Shown: piece by piece, positions 8,534-15,728 of the stretch
How positions within the stretch are numbered: the first letter of the stretch is position 1
Layout: each line of letters begins with the position of its first letter
The notes under the pieces: generated by a model
The model's input: the letters and a program-made list of their open reading frames with translations, nothing else
What the model was told of the DNA's origin: nothing
The model's database searches: none
Assembly (NCBI GenBank): GCA_938003985.1
Contig: CALKWZ010000074.1
Coordinates: 41,097-105,096, forward strand
Direction of reading: 5' to 3'
DNA length: 64,000 bases
Source of the DNA: an uncultured Verrucomicrobiota bacterium
Lineage (GTDB): Bacteria > Verrucomicrobiota > Kiritimatiellia > CAIQIC01 > Lenti-01
Made by a program: the position numbers and the translations under genes

Positions 8534-9045
8534 TGTCCGCGCCGGAGCCCGAACGGTCCCAAGACCGCCTCCGCGAGGCCGATCGCGGGTTGCTGCGCGC
8601 GTTGGCCGCGCGCGCCGGCCGGGCCCGGGAGCCTTGGCCCGTCTGGACCGGGTCCCCGGCCCTCGCCCCGCCGCTGGCCGAATTGATCTATGCCGTGGCG
8701 CCGGCAGGCCCCGCGCCGGACCCAGCCGCCGCCGAACGGGCCAACCGCGACTTGATCGCGGCGCTGGAGGCGCTCCGCGCCTGCGCCGCGGCACGGGCGG
8801 AAGCGCGCTTCGACCAGCAACGGCCGGCGTCCCAGGCCGCGCTCGAAATCGGCGACCGCGAGCGCATGGCCGCCCTGCTCGCCGATTTGGCCGCCGATTT
8901 GCGCCGGCTCGACGCCGTCCGCGCGGCCGCCGCCGAATCGGCGCCGGACTTGGCGGACGAAACCGTCGGGTATCTCTGGCGCGAACACGTCATTCCCTGG
9001 ACGCGCGAAATCGAAATCGCCCACCTGATGGATCCCCGCCCATGA
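8533..9045 (+). CDS. Divergent protein resembling eukaryotic-type (AroQ) chorismate mutase
   Basis: A protein of 170 residues, all helical and very Ala/Arg-rich. By eye it follows the eukaryotic-type chorismate mutase pattern. The N-terminus LREADRGLLRALAARA fits 'LR..L...D..LI..L.ERA'. The middle ARAEARFDQQ fits 'KFVAEAKF', with Arg92 where the catalytic Lys is usual. The C-terminus YLWREHVIPWTREIEIAHL fits 'LYxxWIMPLTKEVEVEYLL'; the Thr (157) and Glu (161), which match active-site Thr242 and Glu246 of yeast Aro7, are kept. It is shorter than eukaryotic enzymes (about 260) and lacks the regulatory part. It overlaps purU by 1 bp and the methyltransferase gene by 4 bp. Activity is uncertain. 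Confidence 0.5.
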   Translation: MSAPEPERSQDRLREADRGLLRALAARAGRAREPWPVWTGSPALAPPLAELIYAVAPAGPAPDPAAAERANRDLIAALEALRACAAARAEARFDQQRPASQAALEIGDRERMAALLADLAADLRRLDAVRAAAAESAPDLADETVGYLWREHVIPWTREIEIAHLMDPRP

Positions 9046-9590
9046 TCCGCACCGGTCTATTCCTGGCGCTTTCGGTCTTCTTCGCCTACGTGTCCCGCCG
9101 GTCGCTGGTGCGGCCCCGCACCCACGGGTTCTGCCGATTCTTCGTCTGGGAAGCGCTGGCGGCGCTGTTCCTGCTGAACGTGCCCCATTGGATCGACGAT
9201 CCGTTCGGTCCGCGCCAACTGGTTTCGTGGACGCTGATCACCGTTTCGGCCGCGCTGGCGCTCGCCGGCGCGCACGCCTTGCGCGCCTATGGCCAGGCGG
9301 GACCGCAACGGACCGATCCCGAGCTGTACGCGTTCGAACGGACCTCCCGCCTCGTCACGCGCGGGATCTACCGGTACCTGCGCCATCCGCTCTATTCCTC
9401 GCTGCTGTTCCTGGCCTGGGGCATATTCCTCAAGCGGCCGGGCGTGGCCGGGTTGGTCCTGGCGGCCGCGACGTCGCTGTTTCTGGGGCTGACCGCGCGC
9501 CGGGACGAAGCGGAATGCCGAAGCTATTTCGGCGCGGCCTACGACGCCTACGCCGCGCGCGTTCCGGGTTTTTTGCCCTTCGGGCCGTGA
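9042..9590 (+). CDS. ICMT/PEMT-like membrane methyltransferase
   Basis: A protein of 182 residues with about five hydrophobic segments. It carries the SAM-binding signature of the isoprenylcysteine/phospholipid methyltransferase superfamily: RLVTRGIYRYLRHPLYSSLL (G-x-Y-x-x-x-RHPxY) followed by a helix and a C-terminal RDEAECRSYFGAAYDAYAARVPGFLP (E..l...fG..Y..Y...vP.f.P). Bacterial members methylate small lipids or unknown isoprenoid thiols; the substrate cannot be told. The ATG overlaps the preceding stop (ATGA). It is the last gene of the operon and converges with the CxxCxxCC gene 17 bp downstream. Confidence 0.85.
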   Translation: MIRTGLFLALSVFFAYVSRRSLVRPRTHGFCRFFVWEALAALFLLNVPHWIDDPFGPRQLVSWTLITVSAALALAGAHALRAYGQAGPQRTDPELYAFERTSRLVTRGIYRYLRHPLYSSLLFLAWGIFLKRPGVAGLVLAAATSLFLGLTARRDEAECRSYFGAAYDAYAARVPGFLPFGP

Positions 9591-9607
9591 GCCCGGAGGC
9601 CCGCCGT

Positions 9608-9922
9608 TCAACCGCGTTCGAGGCCGGGACAGCCTTCCACGCGCCAGCCGTGCGGAAACTCGCGGCATTGCCGCGGCCGCGCGGCGTAGATGCGGCACCG
9701 GCCAGCGGCGTCCAGGAATTCGCAGGCGCCGTCCGGCGCTTCCTTGAGGGTCAACTGCGCGCGGTTGCGCGCCAACGTGGCGTGGCGCGAGATGAAATCG
9801 TCGGTGGACAACCCCAGCGCGGCGGCGGCCGCCGCCGCGTCCTCCGCCTCCAGCAGCACCGAACCGGGCCAGCGGCAGCAGGCGCCGCATTGCCGACAAA
9901 CGAAGGAAACGGGGACCGCCAT
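9608..9922 (-). CDS. YkgJ-family CxxCxxCC cysteine-cluster protein
   Basis: A protein of 104 residues with the family signature at its start: FVCRQCGACCRW (C-x2-C-x2-CC), then GACEFLDAAGRCRIYAARPRQCREFPHGW, the second Cys set. The family is annotated as putative zinc- or iron-chelating; in some members the cysteines bind an Fe-S cluster. The exact role is unknown. It lies 22 bp downstream of the ExbD/MotB-like gene on the same strand, so it is probably the last gene of the ion-channel operon. That linkage may reflect metal handling, or only a shared transcript. Confidence 0.85.
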   Translation of the reverse strand: MAVPVSFVCRQCGACCRWPGSVLLEAEDAAAAAAALGLSTDDFISRHATLARNRAQLTLKEAPDGACEFLDAAGRCRIYAARPRQCREFPHGWRVEGCPGLERG

Positions 9923-9944
9923 GGCCGGGAACCGCGCCGCGGGG

Positions 9945-10571
9945 CTACTGCATGAACATGCGTTCGCCGCCGGGACCGATCATGATCGGATTCTTTTCGT
10001 CCTGCAGTTCGCAGGCGACGTTGACGTTCCTCAGCCACGCCAGATTGCGGGCGCGCTGGAAGATCCGGTAGCTGTCCGGCCGCACGAGGAAGCAGATGAA
10101 CTGGGTATCCGTATCGATCGCCGCCAGCCGGGAGCCATACCATTTGTCCGCGGTCTCGGCGGCTTGGCTTTTGAACTCGTACCCTTCCGCTTCGGGGATC
10201 GGCATCAGCACGTACTTGCCCATGAGCGCGTAGGTGTAGTCGAGCTTCTGGCCGCCGACTTCCAGCATGGTCTGGGCGGCGATCTTCAGGAATTCGGTTT
10301 CGTCGCCCGCCACCCGGTCCCGCAATTCCTCGGTTTTTTCATCGCAGGCCTTTTTCAGCTCGTCGACCGAAATATGGAACAGCTGGTTCTTGCGGCATTC
10401 GAAAAAGACGGGCGACTTGTCGTCGGACTGCATTTCCTTGGGCGTGGCGACCAGCACGGTGATCTGCGAGGCGTCGATCCCCGTCAGCAAGATGATCAAC
10501 ACGAGCACGCCCAAGATGCAGGTCATGAGGTCCGTGAAGGAGCTCAAATCCATTGCCGGTCCGGACGCCAT
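9945..10571 (-). CDS. ExbD/MotB-like stator subunit with conserved Asp
   Basis: A protein of 208 residues. A short cytoplasmic N-terminus leads into one membrane helix, MDLSSFTDLMTCILGVLVLI; Asp14 in FTDLMT is in the place of the ion-carrying Asp of MotB/ExbD/ZorB. The rest (about residues 35-208) is periplasmic and ends in an ExbD-like fold (FICFLVRPDSYRIFQRAR..). There is no OmpA-type peptidoglycan-binding domain. The start is 3 bp after the stop of its paralogue. With the ExbB-like channel it would form an ion-driven complex that transmits force or torque to a periplasmic partner; the encoded beta-propeller is the obvious candidate. Confidence 0.8.
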   Translation of the reverse strand: MASGPAMDLSSFTDLMTCILGVLVLIILLTGIDASQITVLVATPKEMQSDDKSPVFFECRKNQLFHISVDELKKACDEKTEELRDRVAGDETEFLKIAAQTMLEVGGQKLDYTYALMGKYVLMPIPEAEGYEFKSQAAETADKWYGSRLAAIDTDTQFICFLVRPDSYRIFQRARNLAWLRNVNVACELQDEKNPIMIGPGGERMFMQ

Positions 10572-10574
10572 GGC

Positions 10575-11150
10575 TCAGGTCCCTTCTCCGGCCGGCGCGG
10601 CGGCGGCGGATTCCGCGGCCGGCGCGACGGCGGGCGGTTGGCTGGGGGCCGGCGGTTCGGGTGCGCCCAGCACCTTGATTTCGCGGCCGGTGTCCCACGG
10701 TTCAAAGCCCACGTCGATGCCCCGGTCCCGGATCACCTGGCGCAACTTGCGCTGGAAGGTGGCGCTGCCGGGGCGCAGCAGCAACACGATGTAGCGCACC
10801 GACTTCACCCGTTCCACGTCGTCCAGGAACAGCTCGAAATCGTTCCCCTCGAAGACGAGGTCCCGCGCTTCGATCACCTTCTGCTCCGGATGGATGATCA
10901 GACGGGTCGGCTCCACGTCCACGTAGATGGGATCCTGCTTCATGTTCTGGAACTTGGGCGGGACGAACGTGTCTTTTTCCTCTTCCTCGCCGTAGACGGA
11001 ACCGGTGACCAGCGCGCCGATCTTGATGTTTTCCGGGTTGCTGATGATGGTCAGCACGTTGCTGACGAGCATCATCATCAACACGCCGATGAGCATCAGC
11101 ACGATGTTCTGGAACCCCGAAGAATCGAATTCGGCCATTTTCGTGGCCAT
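10575..11150 (-). CDS. ExbD/MotB-like paralogue with Asn in place of the ion-binding Asp
   Basis: A protein of 191 residues. Its N-terminal helix FQNIVLMLIGVLMMMLVSNV aligns without gaps to FTDLMTCILGVL of the neighbouring subunit, and Asn15 falls exactly on the conserved Asp. The periplasmic part (YIVLLLRPGSATFQRKLRQV, then IDVGFEPWD) matches the end of the paralogue, so the two share a fold. The tail after about residue 160 is Pro/Ala-rich and likely disordered. Gaps to its neighbours are 2-3 bp, so the proteins are made together. By inference it is the silent half of a heterodimer; it could also be a separate assembly factor. Confidence 0.75.
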   Translation of the reverse strand: MATKMAEFDSSGFQNIVLMLIGVLMMMLVSNVLTIISNPENIKIGALVTGSVYGEEEEKDTFVPPKFQNMKQDPIYVDVEPTRLIIHPEQKVIEARDLVFEGNDFELFLDDVERVKSVRYIVLLLRPGSATFQRKLRQVIRDRGIDVGFEPWDTGREIKVLGAPEPPAPSQPPAVAPAAESAAAAPAGEGT

Positions 11151-11152
11151 GG

Positions 11153-13111
11153 CTAGGGCGCCTCCTGCCCCGCGGGCGCCGCCGGCGCCGGCGCGGCTTC
11201 GGCCGCCGGAGCTTCCAGCCCCTCGACTTCGTTGGCCGCTTCGAGGCTCATTTCGACGCGCTTCTTCTCGACGATTTCCTTCAGGTCGGACTGGGCGCCG
11301 GTCAGCTTCGCGTCCGTCGAGGCATCGCCGAAGGCGATCGTCATGCTGGCCGGGAATTGGCCGAGCTTGAGCCAGCCGATCGAGCGGTTGGCGCCGCCGC
11401 CGGCCCCGCCGAAACCGGAAATCAGGAGGTTGCTGAATTCCTCCTTCGTGAGCTTGCCGCCGTCCATGCCTTCGAGGGTGGCTTCTTCCATGAACGAAGC
11501 CTCGTAGGTGACGGTGCCGCTTTCCGTGCCGGCCGATTTGACCATCAACTTGGCCTTCTGCTCGCGCGGGCCCTGGAACAGGGTGAGATAGTAGTCGCCG
11601 TAGATGCCGGCCCCGAGGAACGACAAGTTCACGTAGACGCCGCCGTCGGCCTGGTCGAGCCCGCAGACCACCACCGGCACGTGCAGGCCGCCGGGCGCGG
11701 ACGCCACCTTGGAAATGTTCGTGCCGGACACGCGGTACACGCCGACGTCGCCTTCGAAGATCGGCTTGGTCTGCTCGACCTGGCCGCTCTTGCGGCGGGC
11801 CGAGAAGAAACTCAGGCTGGGGCTCACGGCGGATTCCGTCATCACCACCTTGCTCGGGAACAGCAGGAAAAACTCCACCGACTCGATGGGGTCGGACTCC
11901 GCCCCTTCCACTTCGATCGCGGCCCGCACCCGGCCGGCCACGATGGGCATCTTGCCGGCGATGTCGCTCAGGTTGAAATCCACCGCGTGGGTCGAGTCTT
12001 CCGGCAGGATTTCCTTGGCGGCATCCTGCAGGCGGTCGAAGAAGTTGTTCAGGAAGGCGGGCGCTTCCGTCGGCATGCCCATCATGCCTTCGGCGGAGCG
12101 GACGATCTGGCGCATGACCGATTCGTTGATTTTCATCTCCGCGCTGGGCCGGCATTCCAGCAGGCGCCCGGCCGCGGGATCCGTCACGAGATAGCGGACG
12201 TTTTTGCGGTCCATGGCGATGGCGCCGACGGATTTCAGGTCCTCGGTCAGGGTCATCTGCTGGCCGGTGAAGGGTTCCATGCGCCGCAGGCTCGCCTTGC
12301 CGGGCGCATCCTGGGTGCCGAGGATGAAACTGCCGTCCGGGAACAGCGCCAAACTCAGCAGTTCCGAACGGCCGGCCGCGCCGGGAGCGCCGCCGAGCAT
12401 CATGTGGCGGTCCACTTCCCACCAGGACAGGTCGCCCTTGCCCCGGTCGCCCAGCAACATCACGTCCTGCCGTTCCGAAATCACGAAGGTGTTGAAGTTG
12501 GCGAAGGGACCGAAATCGATCACCCACCAGTTGCCGTCCGTTTCCCGCATCAGGGCCGAGCCGAATTTCATGAATTCGGACCCCACCTCGTCGGCGCCGA
12601 CGATGTACAGCCGGTCGCCGGGATCCACGAACAGGTCGCGCCACATGAATTCCTGGTCCAGCCACGGCACGGGCACGCAGCGCGCGACGGCGTACTGGCC
12701 TTGTTCGTCCGGCCGGAACTCGAGGATGCGGCCGTTGGGCACCTGTTCCGCCACGAACAGCGTGCCGTTGGTGGAAATGGAGATCGGGCCCGGCCGATGG
12801 AGGACGGGTTCCATCCATTTTTCCATCGGCATGTCCGGCGCGATGGCCCAGCGCGGCAGGATTTCCGAAACCTTCCAGCCGGGAACCAAGGCCGGTTCCG
12901 GGCGACCGTTCTTCAGCACGAGAATGCGGCCGCTGCCCTTTTCGGAAACGTAGACGTCGCCCGTGATCGGATGCACCGCCGCGCCGGACGGTTCCTGGAG
13001 GCCCTCGGCCAGCGACCGCACGGTCAACGTCTGGCCCGAGGCGCCGGCGGCCCACGCGAGGGCGGCGGCGCAGGCCACCGGGAAAAGCCGAAATCGGAAA
13101 CCGCTGCGCAT
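11153..13111 (-). CDS. Secreted NHL/SMP-30-like beta-propeller protein of the channel operon
   Basis: A protein of 652 residues with a signal peptide (RLFPVACAAALAWAAGASG). From about residue 28 to 350 it shows repeated propeller-blade phrases: EPSGAAVHPITGDVYVSEKGSGRILVL, GPISISTNGTLFVAEQ, DLFVDPGDRLYIVG, LALFPDGSFILGTQ, AIAMDRKNVRYLVTD. The middle part (about 360-600) is beta-rich with no family I recognise, and the C-terminus is Ala/Pro-rich. It sits between the channel gene (23 bp) and the two single-helix subunits (2 bp). It is therefore probably the periplasmic partner that the ion-driven complex moves or senses. Confidence 0.75.
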   Translation of the reverse strand: MRSGFRFRLFPVACAAALAWAAGASGQTLTVRSLAEGLQEPSGAAVHPITGDVYVSEKGSGRILVLKNGRPEPALVPGWKVSEILPRWAIAPDMPMEKWMEPVLHRPGPISISTNGTLFVAEQVPNGRILEFRPDEQGQYAVARCVPVPWLDQEFMWRDLFVDPGDRLYIVGADEVGSEFMKFGSALMRETDGNWWVIDFGPFANFNTFVISERQDVMLLGDRGKGDLSWWEVDRHMMLGGAPGAAGRSELLSLALFPDGSFILGTQDAPGKASLRRMEPFTGQQMTLTEDLKSVGAIAMDRKNVRYLVTDPAAGRLLECRPSAEMKINESVMRQIVRSAEGMMGMPTEAPAFLNNFFDRLQDAAKEILPEDSTHAVDFNLSDIAGKMPIVAGRVRAAIEVEGAESDPIESVEFFLLFPSKVVMTESAVSPSLSFFSARRKSGQVEQTKPIFEGDVGVYRVSGTNISKVASAPGGLHVPVVVCGLDQADGGVYVNLSFLGAGIYGDYYLTLFQGPREQKAKLMVKSAGTESGTVTYEASFMEEATLEGMDGGKLTKEEFSNLLISGFGGAGGGANRSIGWLKLGQFPASMTIAFGDASTDAKLTGAQSDLKEIVEKKRVEMSLEAANEVEGLEAPAAEAAPAPAAPAGQEAP

Positions 13112-13134
13112 GGCCGGGATTCCGTCTGCCGCCC

Positions 13135-14574
13135 CTAGGAAACGACTTCTTCGTGCAGCGTGATGACGCGCGGCTTGCTCAGGCGGCGGCAGAACTCGTC
13201 GGTGGTCGCCAGATGCTCGCGCAGCTGGGCGAAGGACTTCTGGAAATCTTCCGCGCCGGCGATGCCCGCCATGGCGCGCTCCAGCGCCTGTTCCACTTTG
13301 AGCAGTTCCTGGATCTTGGCGCCCAGCTCGACGATCGTGGCGATCTGCTGCTCGACGATGCCGGCCGCGCCGGCCGCCTTCTGGAGGCTTTCGCCCAGCG
13401 TGGCCTGGATTTCGCGGGCGGTGCCGGCGTAGCGATCGGCCATTTCGGCCGCCTGGGCGTGCGCGTGCGCCATCGCCGCGGCCAAGGCCTTGACTTCCTC
13501 GTCGGTGGCGTCCTTGCGCACGGCGACGTAGCGCTGGGTCAGCTCGTCGAACTGCTTCTTCAGCTCGTCGCCGGCCTTTTCGATCGACACCGTGAAGACC
13601 TCTTCGTAGCGGTCCGGATCGGGGATGTAGCGCCGGAACGCGGCCTCGATCGAATCTTCGAGGTTTTCGATCATGATCGTCTGCTGTTCCGCCGAAGGCA
13701 GGCGCCGCACGAAATGTTCGTCCAGATAGACGTCGACGTCGGCCATGAAGGTCGATTCGCGGCGCATGACCGAGGTCAGCGGGAACTGCACCAGGGTCAC
13801 CAGCATCAGCGCCAGGAACGTCGTGTCGAAGGCGACGCCCAGGCTGATCGTCACCTGCGCGATGGCGCCTTTGATGGCCGACAGTTCCGCGGAACCCGAC
13901 AGGAAGTCGGCGAACCCGCCGACGGCCGCGCCCAGTCCTTGCACCGTCCCGATGAAGCCCAGGATCGGAATCACCCAGATCATCAGGCGCGCGATCGTGA
14001 ACGTCATGTCCGACATGACGTTGTCGCGGGTCGCTTCGGCCCCGATCCAGCCCGACACGCGGCCCAGATCCTTCGTGGCCACCCACAGGCCCAGCGCGCG
14101 GTCGAGACGGCTGAGCAGGATGCTCTTCTTGTCGCCGCCCGTTTCCTGGATGCGCTTGCGCAGCCCCTGCAGTTCTTCTTCGCTTTCCATGTTGACGCCC
14201 GTCAGCTGCGCCGTGTCGTCCGCGATGTGCTGGATCTGCGTCTTCAGGATCCGGTTCTTCTGCAGGATGAAGAAGACGATGACGAAGAAGCTGAGCAGTT
14301 CCAGCCACTGAATGGGACCGCGCTGGTTGATCAGGCCGTTGATGTACTTGAGCAGGCCGATGCTTTGGGTCTGGTTCAGGAAATGGAGGCTGACGCACAG
14401 GATCACGGTGCAGATCGCCGAACCGATGATCTGGATCCAGACGTTCGCGTCGGTCGTCGGGCGCGCGCCCGACAAGCCCGCGATTTCCTCCGAAAGATCC
14501 CCGGCGGCCGCGGCGGCGGGCGCGGCTTCGAGGGTGGGCTGCTTGTCCTGTTCTTCGGCTTTGACCTTGGCCAT
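13135..14574 (-). CDS. MotA/TolQ/ExbB-family proton or Na+ channel subunit with long C-terminal tail
   Basis: A protein of 479 residues. An Ala/Glu-rich cytoplasmic start is followed by membrane helices at about 45-66, 87-105, 195-218 and 237-265. The last two hold the family signature: IPILGFIGTVQGLGAAVGGF and AIKGAIAQVTISLGVAFDTTFLALML. After the last helix about 210 mostly helical residues remain (AAAMAHAHAQAAEMADRY.., VEQQIATIVELGAKIQELLKVEQ), a long cytoplasmic coiled-coil tail unlike ExbB or TolQ (about 240 residues) and closer in plan to MotA/ZorA. I chose the ATG at 14574 over a GTG 9 nt upstream. It leads the operon of channel, propeller, two B subunits and CxxCxxCC protein. Confidence 0.85.
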   Translation of the reverse strand: MAKVKAEEQDKQPTLEAAPAAAAAGDLSEEIAGLSGARPTTDANVWIQIIGSAICTVILCVSLHFLNQTQSIGLLKYINGLINQRGPIQWLELLSFFVIVFFILQKNRILKTQIQHIADDTAQLTGVNMESEEELQGLRKRIQETGGDKKSILLSRLDRALGLWVATKDLGRVSGWIGAEATRDNVMSDMTFTIARLMIWVIPILGFIGTVQGLGAAVGGFADFLSGSAELSAIKGAIAQVTISLGVAFDTTFLALMLVTLVQFPLTSVMRRESTFMADVDVYLDEHFVRRLPSAEQQTIMIENLEDSIEAAFRRYIPDPDRYEEVFTVSIEKAGDELKKQFDELTQRYVAVRKDATDEEVKALAAAMAHAHAQAAEMADRYAGTAREIQATLGESLQKAAGAAGIVEQQIATIVELGAKIQELLKVEQALERAMAGIAGAEDFQKSFAQLREHLATTDEFCRRLSKPRVITLHEEVVS

Positions 14575-14750
14575 ATCCTGCACCTGTCCTTGAGGTTGAA
14601 TCCAACGCCGCTCATGCGGGTGGCAACGGCACTGACTCTCTCAAAACCCGACTGGGCCGTCGATAGAAAATTGAACGGAAAGGAAACAATCTCCCCGGCC
14701 CGCGCCGGTCAGCGTTCCGCGCCCGTACGGCCGATGCGGGAACCGCGGGA

Positions 14751-15728
14751 TCAGGAGAGCGGGAGCCGCCGGGACCGCCCCAGCCAGCCGCGCAGGTAGC
14801 CCCAGCCATAGGCGACGTGCGCGCAAGGAAATGCGATCGCCGTCAGAAGCCCGCGCGGCCGGCCCCGGGCCAACCGCAGGCTTTCCGCGCCGATGACCAG
14901 CGCATAGCCGCCCAGCGGCAGCAACCAGATGCGCCACCCGGCCGGCCAGAGGAGCAGCGCCGCGGCCAAACCGGCCAGATACAGGACGAAGGCCAGCGGC
15001 GCGGCGCGCCACAGCCACTTCCACGCCGCCCGCCGCCCTTGGTAGACGCCGTAATCGCAGAATTGCCGCCAAAACGACCGGCCGAGGCGGCGGCGATGGT
15101 GGAACACCCGGACGGCGGGGTCGTAGCGCACGCGCTGGCCCATCTGGCGGGCCAAGCCGCAAAAGGCCATGTCTTCCGACGTGTCCAGTTCCGGCCGGAA
15201 TCGCAACTCCGGCAGGTTCCGGGCCAGCATGTTGCAGGTCGGCAATTCCTCGACTTCCCGCGCGGACACCGGCGCATGGCGGATATAGGCCGCGCCCATC
15301 CCCAGCGGACTGGCCATCACGTCGCCGCAGGCTTTCTGGCGCGCATCGTCTTCGGGCGGCGTCAGGTTGGGCCCGCCGACGATGGCGACCGCCGCGTCCG
15401 CGAAATGCGGCAGCCCCCGCCCCAGCCAATCCGGCCAGGCCCGCGCATCCGCATCCACGAATCCAAAAACGTCGGCTTCGCTGCCGGCCATCGCCACGTT
15501 GCGTTTGCGCCCGGGATTCACCGGACCGCTGGGCATTTCCCGGACCCGCTCGGCGCCCGGCATCTGCCGGATGGCCGTCCAATCCGCCGTTTCCAGCGGT
15601 GCATCCGGCACCAGCGTGACGCGCCGGCAAGGAGGATCCAAGACCAACGCCGCGCGCACACTTTCCGCCGTCCAGGCATCCCAGCGCCGAAACGGGATCA
15701 CCACGTCGACGAACAGGTCCCTGCTCAC
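14751..15728 (-). CDS. Family 2 glycosyltransferase with C-terminal membrane segments
   Basis: A protein of 325 residues. The N-terminal GT-A domain has VDVVIPFRRWDAW, a nucleotide-binding GRKRNVAMAGSEADVFGFVDADARAW (DxD-type acid motif), and a later TSEDMAFCGLARQMGQRVRYDP (the ED acceptor-side motif), then an FHHRRR stretch. The last about 90 residues form two or three membrane helices. It probably transfers a sugar from a nucleotide donor at the cytoplasmic face during polysaccharide or glycolipid assembly. The GTG start overlaps the stop of the YfhO-like gene (GTGA), so the two are coupled and probably act on one glycan. Confidence 0.8.
   Translation of the reverse strand: MSRDLFVDVVIPFRRWDAWTAESVRAALVLDPPCRRVTLVPDAPLETADWTAIRQMPGAERVREMPSGPVNPGRKRNVAMAGSEADVFGFVDADARAWPDWLGRGLPHFADAAVAIVGGPNLTPPEDDARQKACGDVMASPLGMGAAYIRHAPVSAREVEELPTCNMLARNLPELRFRPELDTSEDMAFCGLARQMGQRVRYDPAVRVFHHRRRLGRSFWRQFCDYGVYQGRRAAWKWLWRAAPLAFVLYLAGLAAALLLWPAGWRIWLLPLGGYALVIGAESLRLARGRPRGLLTAIAFPCAHVAYGWGYLRGWLGRSRRLPLS

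Noticed and set aside
9945..14574. Zorya defence system
   Set aside because: The channel tail recalls ZorA, but the B subunits have no OmpA-like domain and no ZorC, ZorD or ZorE genes are adjacent; a secreted propeller is present instead.
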